Positions 46,170 to 56,070 are shown, counted from the stretch's first letter. The stretch: 64,000 bases of DNA from Streptomyces sp. SID13031 (GCF_010548305.1 NZ_JAAGLV010000022.1:62001-126000); one strand, 5' to 3'. A program made the numbers and translations. Notes: a model not told the origin generated them from the letters alone.

Positions 46170-46931
46170 ATGAAGTCAACCATCCTGCTCACCGGGGGCA
46201 CTGGCAATCTTGGACGCCATGTCACGCCGCTGCTGCTGAATGCCAACTTCAAGGTTCGGGTGCTCAGCCGAAGCAGTCGTGAATCGACGGACGGTGTCGA
46301 CTACGTGACCGGAGACCTGCTCAAGGGCGAGGGGGTCGAGCCCGCGGTCGACGGCGCCGACATCATTTTGCACCTGGCCGGTGGACCCAAGGGCGACGAT
46401 GAGTCAACCCGGAATTTGGTGCGAGCTGCATCCCGAGCCGGAGTTGAACATTTGGTTTACATCTCGGTGATCGGGGCGGATCGGGTGCCGCTGGCTTGGC
46501 TCAGGTCCAAGCTCGGCGCAGAGCGGGCTGTGGCCGAATCCGGCGTGCCATGGACGACGTTGCGCGCCGCTCAGTTCCACGGCTTGATCCTGACCATGGT
46601 GGAGAAGATGGCGAAGCTGCCGGTAGTGCCTGCCCCGGGCGGGCTCCGGTTCCAGCCGGTCGATCCGGGCGAGGTGGCGGCCAGGCTCGTGGAACTGACT
46701 CTCGACAAGCCAGCCGGTCTGGTGCCCGACCTCGCCGGCCCGAAGGTGTATGAGATGGGCGATTTGATCCGCGGATACCTACAGGCGCGCGGCATGCGCC
46801 GGCTGATCTTGCCGGTCCGGATCCCAGGAAAGGCCGGCCGCGCATACCGAGCCGGCGAAAATCTCTCCCTCGACGGTGCCACAGTGGGTCAGCGGACCTG
46901 GGAAGACTTCCTGGCCGACTCTCTGCGCTAG
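46170..46931 (+). CDS. NmrA-like atypical SDR (NAD(P)-binding) protein
   Basis: A 253-residue Rossmann protein beginning MKSTILLTGGTGNLGRHVTP, with the TGGTGNLG dinucleotide loop of atypical short-chain dehydrogenases. It has NLVRAASRAGVEHLVYISVIGADRVPLAWLRSKLGAER in place of the usual YxxxK, so it is of the NmrA/complex I subunit-like type that may act as a redox sensor or reductase. GGAG lies five bases before ATG. Substrate unknown. Confidence 0.86.
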   Translation: MKSTILLTGGTGNLGRHVTPLLLNANFKVRVLSRSSRESTDGVDYVTGDLLKGEGVEPAVDGADIILHLAGGPKGDDESTRNLVRAASRAGVEHLVYISVIGADRVPLAWLRSKLGAERAVAESGVPWTTLRAAQFHGLILTMVEKMAKLPVVPAPGGLRFQPVDPGEVAARLVELTLDKPAGLVPDLAGPKVYEMGDLIRGYLQARGMRRLILPVRIPGKAGRAYRAGENLSLDGATVGQRTWEDFLADSLR

Positions 46932-47234
46932 CGGGGCTCTTGCTGCACCTCGGCACCCGCGGCGCGGATGCGCTCGAATCGTCGCGGCGAGCTGGAAGCG
47001 GGGCGCGTCAGCTTTACCTGGCGGAGTGCTCGTTTGGGGCTGCGGAGCAAGTCGAGGAAGGTCTGCCGGAAGGGCGATGGTCGCTGGCCGGCTTTGTCGT
47101 AGAGGACTTCCTACGCGTGCCCCGAACCGGCCGGCAACAAGACCAGGCGAGACGCCTGAGTGGCCTTGTTCAGTGCGCAGGCCGGGCAACCATTCCAGCT
47201 GGCTGGAATGGCACGGGGGTTGCGACTCTCCAGA
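46932..47234. other. Interval between SDR and regulator genes
   Basis: No supported gene. A frame of about 100 codons exists but has poor codon use. The only structure is the 22-bp palindrome at 47190-47211. Confidence 0.45.
47190..47211. terminator. CCATTCCAGC-TG-GCTGGAATGG palindrome
   Basis: A perfect 22-bp dyad located 24 bp beyond the stop of the minus-strand regulator gene. As RNA it gives an 8-bp stem with a six-base loop, so it may terminate that gene. Its symmetry would equally suit a winged-helix operator. Confidence 0.45.
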
Positions 47235-48215
47235 TCAATCGGGGAGGTTGATGTCGTTGGCGATTGTTGTGCCCAGTGGGGTGCGTTGGTAGAGCACACG
47301 GCGCCCTGACCGCCAGGACATGACCAGGCCGCTTTGGCGAAGGACGCTCAGGTGCTGGCTGACGGCGGGTGAGCTCTGTCCGAGCCGGAGCGATAGTTCG
47401 AGGGTGCATAGTGGATTGTCGAGTGCTGCGAGGATCGAGGCGCGGCTGCGGCCGAGTAGTGCGCCCAGGTATCCGTTCGGAGCGTCTCGCGATTGGCTGT
47501 CCCACAGTTTGCCGACCCCACGGGCCGGATAGGTCAGGCTGCCGGCGGCATCGCCGACCGGCTGCGCGAAGATGACCTTTGGCCAGACGAACACCGACGG
47601 GACGAGGGTCAACCCGTGCTTGAGGCTGATTTCGTCGTCCACGCGTTTGTCCAGATACAGGACTCCGCCCTGCAGGCTGACCTCGGTGTTCATGCTCGCG
47701 AACAGGGCCTGCACGCCTGCCTCGGTAAGCAGGGACGCTCGGTGCGCTATGTCGTCGTCGAGAACTGATCTCATCGCTGTCCAATAGGGTTCGATCGCGA
47801 CCGCCCAATAGATTCCGAACGCGTCAGCAAGGTGTTCGGCCGCTCTCGGACTGGCAAGGAAGCCCCTGAGCACCGCCGGCATCGGAGCGGATTGCCAGGT
47901 CTCGCCGAGCTGATGGCGCAGCACCTCGACCGGTAGTTGGGCAAGGACCTGCAGCTGGTGCTCCAAAGAGGTGTTTGTGGATTCGATGGCACCGAACAGG
48001 CAATCGGCGATCGAGGGATGTGGTGGTACGACCACAGCCAACAGTGAAAGGTCGGCCCGTTCCAACCGGGTTGCCGCAATGGCGAACCAGGCGCGGTGTA
48101 CCGGCCTGATCCGGGCGGCGCCAAGATGCCACAAACTCGCGGTCATCTCACCGAGCGGGGAGCAACCGAACCTCAGCCGGCTGAGCCCGGGCGACCCGAG
48201 ATCGAGCTTGATCAT
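47235..48215 (-). CDS. DUF5937/ArsR-like winged-helix regulator (copy B)
   Basis: A 326-residue protein with a long N-terminal alpha-helical region (DUF5937-like, GCSPLGEMTASLWHL, HRAWFAIAA) and a C-terminal ArsR-type winged helix (TLELSLRLGQSSPAVSQHLSVLRQSGLVMSWRSGRRVLYQRT). The N-terminal part probably senses a ligand. It starts two bases after the stop of its paralogue, so the pair forms an operon. No ArsR metal-site cysteines are seen in the HTH. Confidence 0.8.
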   Translation of the reverse strand: MIKLDLGSPGLSRLRFGCSPLGEMTASLWHLGAARIRPVHRAWFAIAATRLERADLSLLAVVVPPHPSIADCLFGAIESTNTSLEHQLQVLAQLPVEVLRHQLGETWQSAPMPAVLRGFLASPRAAEHLADAFGIYWAVAIEPYWTAMRSVLDDDIAHRASLLTEAGVQALFASMNTEVSLQGGVLYLDKRVDDEISLKHGLTLVPSVFVWPKVIFAQPVGDAAGSLTYPARGVGKLWDSQSRDAPNGYLGALLGRSRASILAALDNPLCTLELSLRLGQSSPAVSQHLSVLRQSGLVMSWRSGRRVLYQRTPLGTTIANDINLPD

Positions 48216-48217
48216 CG

Positions 48218-49312
48218 TTACACGCTACGTGGATACCGGTCGGAGCCGGAGCGATTCGGCTGTGTATGAATCCCATCGGGGACGGCCCCTGAGGTCGGCT
48301 CGGGTCTGGCTCCGCCCGCTGCGCTCAGTCCCGAAGGCTCGACCGCGGCGAGCAGCGAGTCGCCCTTCGCGCTGCGCTGATAGTGGACCCAACGACCGGA
48401 CCGGCGCGCAGTCAGCAGACCGGACCGTCGGAGCAGGGACAGGTGCTGATTCACCGCGGCCGGGCTCTGGCCCAGCAGCGCTGCCAGCTCTGTGGTCGAC
48501 TGAGGCAGTTCGAGGTAGGAAAGGATCGTCGCGCGGCTCCGCCCAATGAGCGCCGCCAGGGCAGGCTCAACGTCCGGCAGGGCGAGCACCAGCCAGGGAC
48601 GGGGCAGGCGGCGGACACCGTAGATGAGAGAGATCTGGTGGGGATCCTCCTGCGCAACGACAAGATGAGGCCAGACGAACACCGACGGCACCAGCAAGAC
48701 GCCCCGGCCGCGGGCAGCGATCGGGGCGTCAGTCGCCGGCTTGGAAATATGCAGCGATTCCCCCTTCACCCGCAGATCACGATGCAGGCTGTCGATCACG
48801 TCGGCCAGCCCCGCCTTGACCAGCAACTCTGACCGGTAGGCGATGTCGTCATCCAGCAAGGCGCGAATGTGGAGCCAGAATGGTGCGATCACCAGGCGCC
48901 AGTACTCCGCTATGGCATCGGCCAGCAGACCCGGGCCGGCTTCCCCACTCCCGACCAGGCCCCGCGCCGCTGCCGGCATCTGACCACCCGCCCACGTCCG
49001 CTCCAGCGCCTCCGCGAGTTGCCCGGCCGGCAACGCCCTCACCAGCTCAAGCTGACCACCGATCTTCGTACCTGTGCCCACTGAACCCGTCAGTAGAAAG
49101 TCCGGAAGATGATGACGACACGGCATCACCGCGGACAACAGCGCCATATCAACCCGGCAAAGCAACGGGCGAACAGCATCGAACCAACCCCGATGCGCCT
49201 GCGGCACATCACCACACGACAACAACCGCACACTCGACGTCACCTCGGCCAACGGCGAATACCCAAACGCAGTCCGGCCGACATCCTCAGCGCTAAGTGG
49301 AATCCCGATCAC
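48218..49312 (-). CDS. DUF5937/ArsR-like winged-helix regulator (copy A)
   Basis: A 364-residue paralogue of the following gene: same N-terminal layout (AFGYSPLAEVTSSVRLL, HRGWFDAV, VLLVPSVFVWPHLVVAQ) and C-terminal winged helix (TELAALLGQSPAAVNQHLSLLRRSGLLTARRSGRWVHYQR), plus a disordered Ser/Pro-rich tail of about 40 residues. TACGAT ends six bases before GTG (leaderless pattern). Tandem duplication of a repressor is unusual; the two may form heterodimers. Confidence 0.8.
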   Translation of the reverse strand: MIGIPLSAEDVGRTAFGYSPLAEVTSSVRLLSCGDVPQAHRGWFDAVRPLLCRVDMALLSAVMPCRHHLPDFLLTGSVGTGTKIGGQLELVRALPAGQLAEALERTWAGGQMPAAARGLVGSGEAGPGLLADAIAEYWRLVIAPFWLHIRALLDDDIAYRSELLVKAGLADVIDSLHRDLRVKGESLHISKPATDAPIAARGRGVLLVPSVFVWPHLVVAQEDPHQISLIYGVRRLPRPWLVLALPDVEPALAALIGRSRATILSYLELPQSTTELAALLGQSPAAVNQHLSLLRRSGLLTARRSGRWVHYQRSAKGDSLLAAVEPSGLSAAGGARPEPTSGAVPDGIHTQPNRSGSDRYPRSV

Positions 49313-49504
49313 CCTCGCATCGTACGAAGCGGAAGGGTCTGCGTGGCCAATCTCGTGAATTGTTGTAACCCTGTTGGCAACCGCTTTCTCCTGGTTACCA
49401 GCCGCTCGCTGAGTGCGTTGTCCGATCCGTTCTGCGCCTGATCGCGATTGCTTTAGACATTAATTAATCCACCCGTGAAGATTTGCGCGCCGCAAGGGCA
49501 TCAG

Positions 49505-51631
49505 CTAGCCACGAGAGCGCGAGCCCATCGTGGGATCGCTGGTGCTGGCCAGGCCGTCTTCCAGGTGGCCGGCGAATCGGCGGGTGAAGCCGTCGGTGGT
49601 GTCGGCGGTCGCGGTCAGGTCGTACCAGCCGTTGGTGCTGTTCGTGCTCCACCAGTCCTCGGTGCTGGCGCCTGCGGCGAGCTGGTAGCTCCAGGGGCCG
49701 CCGGCCCGGTTGTTGACCCGGATGGTGAGCACGCAGGGCTTGGTACCGGTGTTCGTCATCTTCAGCCAGACCAGCTTGTCGGACGGCGCGTAGCGCAAGG
49801 TGACCTCGGGGTTGGCGTTGCCGGGCTTGGTGGCGGTGACTCTGTTGCCGGCGAAGCGGCGGACGAATCCGTTCGGGCCGGTGACGGTCAGGTCGTAGGC
49901 GCCCTCCGGTGTGCCCGCCATCCAGTAGTCCGAGACGGAGTTCCCGGCGCCCACGGTGTAGCGCCACGGGCCGTCGGTGCGGAAGGCATTGGCACGTACG
50001 TAGAAGTGGGCGCCGGCCGTCCCGGTGTTGGTGAAGTCGAGCCAGAGCTTGTCGCTGGCGACGCGGCCGGAAACGGTGAGGGTGTAGGGCAGCGGCCGCG
50101 CGGGACGGGTGCCGGATTCCTGTGCTGGTAGCGCTTGCGTGCTCGGCGGCGCGGGATAGGTCGTGTCCCAGCCGGGCGTCGGGGGCGTGGTGGGAAGAGC
50201 TGGGTAGGTGACGTTGGTGGTGCTCAGGTCGAGTGCGGTGGTCAGGTCGCCGCAGACCGCGCGTCGCCAGGGGGAGATGTTGGGCTCGGCGATGCCGCTC
50301 CACTTCTCGAGGAACTGCAGTACCGAGGTGTGGTCGAAGACCTGGGAGCACACGTTTCCGCCGCGGGACCAGGGCGAGACGACGAGCATCGGGACTCGGG
50401 CGCCCAGACCGATGGGTTCGGCGCCGACGAGCTCGTCGGTGATGGCGACTGTGGACTGCCCCTCGTCGGCGTTCACCGGCGGTGCGGGCGGCGGTACATG
50501 GTCGAAGTAGCCGTCGTTCTCGTCGTAGGTGATCAGGACGAGAGTCTTGTTCCACGTCTGCGGGCTGGAGGCGAGTTTGTCGAGGATGTCCTTGGTGAAG
50601 TTGGCGCCTTCGGCCGGGCCCCAGGCCGGGTGTTCACACTTCGGCTCCGGAGCCACGATCCAGGAGACCGCGGGGAGCCGGCCGGCCGCGATGTCGTCAC
50701 CGAACGCGGTGACGAGCTGGTCAGCGCCGACTCGTTGCAGGCCGCGGTCGTACAGGCTGCGTTCGGCGGCAGTGAGAGTGCCGACCCCGGCGGCGAGCTG
50801 GGACAGGAGGGTCGCCCGCTGGGTGGCGGATGCCTTGCGCACTCCGTCGTCGTAGAAGAATTCGAGCTTGCTGTACGACGTTCTGGCGAGTGCCTTCTTG
50901 CCGATGTCGAGGAATTTCTTGAAGAAGTCCAGGGAGTTGTCGCCGTAGTTGTCCCACTCCTGGTAGACCTGCCAGCTCTTGTTCGCCGCTTCGAGCCGCT
51001 CGGCGTACGTGGTCCAGGTGTAGCCGGTATGGCCCGGGTTCCGCCACGAGTCGTTGCCGATGGCCCGCTTGCTGGTGCCCGGCTCGAAACCGAGTTTGCC
51101 GGTGAACAGGTAGAACCGGTTCGGGTTGGTCGGTCCGAGTTCGGAGCAGTGGTACGAGTCGCAGATCGTGAACGCGTCGGCGAGCGCGTAGTAGAACGGC
51201 AGCGCGGACCGCAGATGCGTCGCCATGCTGTATTTGGTCTTCTGCGGGACCCATTGGTCATACCGGCCGTGGTTCCAGGCGGCGTGACCGCTGCCCCAGT
51301 CGTGCGGGGTTCCGGTCATGTACTGGCTTGCCACCGGGTACGGCAGCACGTAGCCGGCCCCGTCAGGCTGGTAGAAGACCGACCGGCCGGTGGACAGGGT
51401 TGGCGCGGTGGGGTCGTTGAACCCGCGGACGCCGCGGAGCGATCCGAAGTAGTGGTCGAAGGAGCGATTCTCCTGCATCAGGATCACGACATGCTCGATC
51501 ATTTCCAGGCCGCCGGTAGGGGCGGGCGCCGCCAGGGCGCGTTGCACACTGGCGGGCAGTGCCGCGAAGGCGCCGGTGGCCGCCGCGGTCAATCCCGCTG
51601 ATCGAAGAAAGTCTCGCCTGTCCATCGTCAT
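49505..51631 (-). CDS. Phosphocholine-specific phospholipase C, Tat-exported
   Basis: A 708-residue alkaline-phosphatase-superfamily PLC. The twin-arginine signal is RRDFLRSAGLTAAATG (residues 4-19). The nucleophile region is EHVVILMQENRSFDHYFGSLRG, with SYHCSELGPTNPN and LVLITYDENDGYFDHVPPP as further metal ligands. Two C-terminal beta domains (DUF756-like) repeat LPYTLTVSG and AYDLTVTGPNGFVRRF. Cleaves phosphatidylcholine or sphingomyelin outside the cell. Upstream gap carries the promoter of the paired regulators. Confidence 0.9.
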   Translation of the reverse strand: MTMDRRDFLRSAGLTAAATGAFAALPASVQRALAAPAPTGGLEMIEHVVILMQENRSFDHYFGSLRGVRGFNDPTAPTLSTGRSVFYQPDGAGYVLPYPVASQYMTGTPHDWGSGHAAWNHGRYDQWVPQKTKYSMATHLRSALPFYYALADAFTICDSYHCSELGPTNPNRFYLFTGKLGFEPGTSKRAIGNDSWRNPGHTGYTWTTYAERLEAANKSWQVYQEWDNYGDNSLDFFKKFLDIGKKALARTSYSKLEFFYDDGVRKASATQRATLLSQLAAGVGTLTAAERSLYDRGLQRVGADQLVTAFGDDIAAGRLPAVSWIVAPEPKCEHPAWGPAEGANFTKDILDKLASSPQTWNKTLVLITYDENDGYFDHVPPPAPPVNADEGQSTVAITDELVGAEPIGLGARVPMLVVSPWSRGGNVCSQVFDHTSVLQFLEKWSGIAEPNISPWRRAVCGDLTTALDLSTTNVTYPALPTTPPTPGWDTTYPAPPSTQALPAQESGTRPARPLPYTLTVSGRVASDKLWLDFTNTGTAGAHFYVRANAFRTDGPWRYTVGAGNSVSDYWMAGTPEGAYDLTVTGPNGFVRRFAGNRVTATKPGNANPEVTLRYAPSDKLVWLKMTNTGTKPCVLTIRVNNRAGGPWSYQLAAGASTEDWWSTNSTNGWYDLTATADTTDGFTRRFAGHLEDGLASTSDPTMGSRSRG

Positions 51632-51747
51632 CGGTCGTCACCTGTTCTGTCAGTGGGCGGGCAGCAGGGGAGCGCAGGACCACGTCCAGCATTCCCCGCC
51701 CGCGCCAACCCACGCGTCGACGCGCCGACGCCTTAAGCTCACGACTC

Positions 51748-52437
51748 ATGAACGACGCGCAGGTGCACCCGGGTGAGCCGCGACTGCCGGCCGCGATCGG
51801 GGTGCTCGCCGCGATCGTCCTGTACGCCGCACTGCCGAGCGCCTTGCAAGTAGGACCCCGGTACGTCGTACCGGTCCTGGAGCTCGCTCTCTTCATCCCT
51901 TTGGTGCTGGCCAATCCGCGCCGGATGAGCCGGGAGAACAGGCTCCTGCGCCGGTTGTCGATCTCCCTGGTGCTGTTGATCGCCGCCACGAACCTTGCCG
52001 CTCTCGTGCAACTCATCCACTCGCTGGTGTCCGGCGAGGCGACGGCGGGCGGGCAACTGCTGGCGGCCGCCGGGCAGGTCTGGCTGACCAATGTGCTCGT
52101 CTTCGCGCTCGCGTTCTGGGAGCTCGATCGCGGTGGCCCGGTGACCCGCTTCCGGGTCAAGCGCCCGAAGCTGCCGGACGCCGACTTCAGGTTCCCGCAG
52201 GACGAGGACCAGGACGCCATCACCGAGGTCGCCCGCCGCTCCTCGGCCAGGGCGGGCTGGGTCCCTGGCTTCGTCGACTACCTCTACATCTCGATCACCA
52301 ACTCATCGGCCTTCAGCCCCACTGACACCATGCCGCTGACCCCGCGAGCCAAGCTCCTGATGGCCGCCGAGTCGGTGTCCGCGCTGATGATCTCCGTACT
52401 GGTCGTCTCCTTCGGCGTCGGTCTCCTCATGCAATGA
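51748..52437 (+). CDS. DUF1345-like membrane protein
   Basis: About 229 residues and five or six membrane segments (AAIGVLAAIVLYAALPSAL, RRLSISLVLLIAATNLAALVQLIHSLV, WLTNVLVFALAFWELDRGG). The motif ITNSSAFSPTDTMPLTPRAKLLMAAESVSALMISVLVV near the end is typical of a conserved family of DUF1345-like, possible ion-channel-like proteins. TAAGCT ends eight bases before ATG. Divergent from the phospholipase gene. Confidence 0.72.
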   Translation: MNDAQVHPGEPRLPAAIGVLAAIVLYAALPSALQVGPRYVVPVLELALFIPLVLANPRRMSRENRLLRRLSISLVLLIAATNLAALVQLIHSLVSGEATAGGQLLAAAGQVWLTNVLVFALAFWELDRGGPVTRFRVKRPKLPDADFRFPQDEDQDAITEVARRSSARAGWVPGFVDYLYISITNSSAFSPTDTMPLTPRAKLLMAAESVSALMISVLVVSFGVGLLMQ

Positions 52438-52466
52438 CCTTCAGCTGATCGGGCGCGCACGAAGTA

Positions 52467-54032
52467 CTAGGGCGCCTCGACCGGGTGGTACTCGCAGGCG
52501 TTGGCCAGGTCGGCGGGGGCCGTGGGGTTCGGCGTTGTGGGCTTGCTCGTCGTGGGCTTGCTGGTTGGCTTTCCCGTGGTCTTCGTTGGTTGCGGCGTCG
52601 GTGTGGCTGCCGGGGCAGCAGGATTGGCGGACAGTGCTGCGGCCACGGTGGCGCGCAGGCCGTCGTAGTCCGGGTGCAGGTAGGCGAACTTGAGCTTGTG
52701 CCCGTCCAGCGCCACCTCCGAGACCTTCGCCGACTTGATCTTCAGGGCGAGGTCGAGGAAGGCCGGCAGCAGCTCCTGCGGGATATCGGTGCGCAGCATG
52801 TTCTTGCCGACCTCGGCCAGGCTGCGGTAGCTCTTCAGCAGGTTCGGCACCGTCGCGGCCTGGGCGATCGCGTGGATGGCGCAGCGCTGCCGGGCGCTGC
52901 GGGCGTCGTCCGGGTTCGGGATCTGGTACCGGCCGCGGGCATACCAAAGTGCTTCCAGGCCCCACAGATGCTTGTTCTGCGCGGGTTGGAGGTAGTAGTT
53001 CGGCGGCCGCTTGGCGTCGTCGCTGCCGCCGACCGGGATCGGGTAGTTGATGTTGACGGTGATCCCGCCGAGCGCGTTGACGAGCTGGGTGAAGCCGGCC
53101 AGGTTGATCTGCACGTAGTAGTCCAGCTTCACCCCGGTGGCCTCGCCGACCGACAGCTTGAGGATGTCCGCGCCCTCGTTGTCGGACGGCCCGACGATGC
53201 CCGGGTGCTCCGCGGGCACGTTCTTGTAGATCGCGTCGAGCATCCACTCCAGCCGCTGCGGAATGGTGATGCCCTCCTTGCCGAACCCGTCCGGGTACGC
53301 GTCGTGCAGTTTGCTGCCCTCCGGGAACGGCATGAAGGTGAGCTTGCGCGGCAGCGAGATCAGCGAGACGTTGCCGGTGACGGTGTCGATACTCGCGATG
53401 ATCACCGTGTCGGTCCGGGTACCGTCGCGGCCGGCCGCGTCGTCGGCGCCGAGCAGCAGCACGTTGACCCGCGGCTTGCCGGCCCACGGATCCTTCTTGT
53501 TCTTGATGGTCGGCCGGGTCGCGCTCTTGCTGTTGCCGCCGGCGAAGACCGTCTGCACCAGGTCCTGCTGGGTCCGCGCGGTCTGCACCCCCAGCGCGGT
53601 CGGCACCGCGACCGCGAAGCTGAGCATCCCGACCAGTACCGCGCCGCCGACCCGTGAGCCCTTGGTGGCGACGCCGGGCCGCAGTGCCCGGTGGGAGGTG
53701 ACGATGACGATGATCCAGAGCGTGCCGAGCAGGCACAGCCCGAGCGTGAGGTACCGCAGCTGCTTCGGCGCCACCGCCAGCTCGAGGATCCGGTCCCGCT
53801 GGGTGAGCCCGAGATAGCCGGCCAGCGCGAGCAGACCGAGGCTGATGGTCAGTACCACCGCGCCGAGCTTCTTCCGGCCCGCGAGCAGGTAACCGGTGCC
53901 CGGGATCAGGGAGCCGAGCAGCGTCAGCGCGAGCACGGCGCCAGTACTGCGGGGTCGGTCGGCCCGCCGTCGGGGGGCGGCTCGCCGCGCGCGGCGGCGG
54001 GAATGTTCCGGATCGTGCTGGTCACTCGGCAT
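52467..54032 (-). CDS. LytR-CpsA-Psr (LCP) family cell-wall ligase
   Basis: About 521 residues. Four hydrophobic segments in the first 170 residues, then the extracytoplasmic LCP domain: VNVLLLGADDAAGRDGTRTDTVIIASIDT with the catalytic aspartates and arginine, and ALWYARGRYQIPNPDDARSARQR. A Thr/Pro/Lys-rich tail ends the protein. LCP enzymes attach secondary polymers to peptidoglycan. I start at MPSDQHD; a longer frame upstream lacks support. Confidence 0.87.
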   Translation of the reverse strand: MPSDQHDPEHSRRRARRAAPRRRADRPRSTGAVLALTLLGSLIPGTGYLLAGRKKLGAVVLTISLGLLALAGYLGLTQRDRILELAVAPKQLRYLTLGLCLLGTLWIIVIVTSHRALRPGVATKGSRVGGAVLVGMLSFAVAVPTALGVQTARTQQDLVQTVFAGGNSKSATRPTIKNKKDPWAGKPRVNVLLLGADDAAGRDGTRTDTVIIASIDTVTGNVSLISLPRKLTFMPFPEGSKLHDAYPDGFGKEGITIPQRLEWMLDAIYKNVPAEHPGIVGPSDNEGADILKLSVGEATGVKLDYYVQINLAGFTQLVNALGGITVNINYPIPVGGSDDAKRPPNYYLQPAQNKHLWGLEALWYARGRYQIPNPDDARSARQRCAIHAIAQAATVPNLLKSYRSLAEVGKNMLRTDIPQELLPAFLDLALKIKSAKVSEVALDGHKLKFAYLHPDYDGLRATVAAALSANPAAPAATPTPQPTKTTGKPTSKPTTSKPTTPNPTAPADLANACEYHPVEAP

Positions 54033-54207
54033 CGGTGTGTCTACAACTCCGTCCAAGGGAGAGTTGGGCGCACACAATATGACGTACTCGGGGTGCACTT
54101 GGTTGTCGGTTTACCAAGGCCTGACGTTGGCTGACGGATCGTATCCACCGGATCACTCACCGCACCCGGGCCGCCGATGTTGCCCTGAGCAACTTCATCC
54201 GGCACCG

Positions 54208-55083
54208 TCAGGTGAAGGTCTTGGTGATCTCGGTCAGCAACTCCTGGGTCTTGCGCGGCGTACTGGCCGCGATCGACAGCGAGTCCATCGTGATCACGTA
54301 CTCGTCCAGATCCTCCAGCTTGTCGAGGTAGACAGCACTGGTCAGATGCTCGATGTAGACGACGTCGGGCAGGTCCGCGTCGGCGAACCGGAGCAGGCTG
54401 AACGCGCCGCCGGTGGCCGCGTAGCCGCCGGCGGCGAACGGCAGGATCTGCAGCGTCACGTTGGGCAGCCGGGAGAGCTCGGCCAGGTGCTCGAGCTGCG
54501 CGCGCAGGACCGCCCGGCCGCCGATCGGGCGGCGCAGTACGGCCTCGTCGACGATCGCCCAGAGCCGGGTCGGCGCCGATCCCTCCAGGATCTCCTGCCG
54601 GGTCTTGCGCAGGGCGACCAGCCGGTCGATCTCGGCCGCGGGCAACGGCCGGTCGCCGCGGCCGAGCCGGATCACCGCGCGGGCGTAGTCGGGGGTCTGC
54701 AGCAGGCCGGGCACGAACTGGACCTCGTAGGTCCGGATCAGCTCGGCGGCCATCTCCAGCCCGAGGTAGGAGTGGAACCAGTTCGGCGTGATGTCGTCGT
54801 AGCGCTGCCACCAGCCCGGGTTGTTCGCCTGCTTGGCCAGCGAGATCAGCCGGGCGCGTTCGCTGTCGTCCTTGAGCTTGTAGAGGCTGAGCAGATCCTC
54901 GACGTCGCGGACCTTGAAACCGACCCGGCCGAGCTCGAGCCGGCTGATCTTCGACTCCGAGCCACGGATCGCGTAGCCGGCCTCGCCACGGGTGATCCCG
55001 GCGTCCTCGCGCATCCGGCGGAGGTGGGCGCCGAGCATGATCCGCAGTGCGGTCGGCCCGCCCGGCGTGCCTTGCTCTGTCAC
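54208..55083 (-). CDS. XRE regulator with DUF5753 domain
   Basis: A 291-residue protein. N-terminal HTH is LGAHLRRMREDAGITRGEAGYAIRGSESKISRLELGR. The C-terminal 180 residues are the DUF5753 ligand-like domain (YLGLEMAAELIRTYEVQFVPGLLQTPDYARAVI). GGGAGG about six bases before GTG. In actinomycetes these regulators usually pair with a DUF397 protein; here the partner is a divergent DUF574 methyltransferase instead. Confidence 0.88.
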   Translation of the reverse strand: MTEQGTPGGPTALRIMLGAHLRRMREDAGITRGEAGYAIRGSESKISRLELGRVGFKVRDVEDLLSLYKLKDDSERARLISLAKQANNPGWWQRYDDITPNWFHSYLGLEMAAELIRTYEVQFVPGLLQTPDYARAVIRLGRGDRPLPAAEIDRLVALRKTRQEILEGSAPTRLWAIVDEAVLRRPIGGRAVLRAQLEHLAELSRLPNVTLQILPFAAGGYAATGGAFSLLRFADADLPDVVYIEHLTSAVYLDKLEDLDEYVITMDSLSIAASTPRKTQELLTEITKTFT

Positions 55084-55239
55084 CGCCGTCCTCCCTGTCG
55101 CTGACGCAGAGAAGGATCATTTCACGATTAGGGCCAGGCCGGGGCAGGCCGACGCGCCCCCACGAGCTGGAATCGTTCCCCTACTGTTAGTAGGCTCTGC
55201 TTTCCAGCCACGTTCTGCCGACGATCTGCGAGGTCGCAC

Positions 55240-56070
55240 ATGTCCGACGCCACGATTTCCCCGAGCTCGGTACCGGTCGGGGTGGACACGTCGCGGGCGA
55301 GCATCGCGCGCGTCTACGACGCGTTCCTCGGTGGCAAGGACAACTTCGAGATCGACCGCGAGGTACTGCGCCAGGTGGCGACGGTGGCCCCGCAGGTGAC
55401 GGACCTGGCCTGGTCGAACCGCAACTTCCTCGTCCGCGCCTGCCGCTTCCTGGCCGGCCAAGCGGGCATCACGCAGTACCTGGACTGTGGATCCGGCCTC
55501 CCGACGGCGGAGAACACCCACCAGATCGTGCAGCGACTGCAGCCGACGGCCAAGGTGCTCTACGTCGACAACGACCCGGTGGTGCTCGCGCACGGCCGCG
55601 CGCTGCTGGAGGAGAACGACCAGACGCTGTTCGTCAGCGCCGACATCTTCAAGCCCGGCGAGGTGCTGGACAACCCCGAGGTCCGCGAGTTCCTCGACTT
55701 CAGCCAGCCGATCGCGCTGATCCAGAACGGCACCCTGCACCACTACCTCGGCGACGACGGCCCCGGCCTGATCAAGCAGTACGCCGACGCGCTGGCGCCG
55801 GGGTCGTACGTGGTGATCTCGCACTTCATGGACCCGGAGACGCCGGAGCACGCCAAAACCGCGCGGGCGCTGGAGGAGCGGTTCACCCACAGCCCGATGG
55901 GCAGCGGCCTGTTCCGCACCCGCGACAAGATCGCCGAGATGTTCGGCGACCTCGAGCTGGTCGAGCCCGGCCTGGTCCTGTGCGACGAGTGGTGGCCGGA
56001 TGGCCCGCGGGTGAAGCCGCTCAGCCAGATCGAGGAGTGCATCGCCGGCGGCATCGGCCGCAAGAACTAA
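55240..56070 (+). CDS. DUF574 SAM-dependent methyltransferase
   Basis: A 276-residue Methyltransf_19 (DUF574) protein. It begins with the family's ARVYDAFLGGKDNFEIDREV, then the SAM-site region QYLDCGSGLPTAENTHQIV and VLYVDNDPVVLAHGRALL, and ends DEWWPDGPRVKPLSQIEECIAGGIGRK. Substrate unknown. It is divergent from the XRE-DUF5753 gene, a frequent neighbour. Confidence 0.88.
   Translation: MSDATISPSSVPVGVDTSRASIARVYDAFLGGKDNFEIDREVLRQVATVAPQVTDLAWSNRNFLVRACRFLAGQAGITQYLDCGSGLPTAENTHQIVQRLQPTAKVLYVDNDPVVLAHGRALLEENDQTLFVSADIFKPGEVLDNPEVREFLDFSQPIALIQNGTLHHYLGDDGPGLIKQYADALAPGSYVVISHFMDPETPEHAKTARALEERFTHSPMGSGLFRTRDKIAEMFGDLELVEPGLVLCDEWWPDGPRVKPLSQIEECIAGGIGRKN

Noticed and set aside
41027..49504. 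Genomic island with integrase and attachment sites
   Set aside because: Accessory-looking genes, but no integrase, tRNA or flanking direct repeats were seen.
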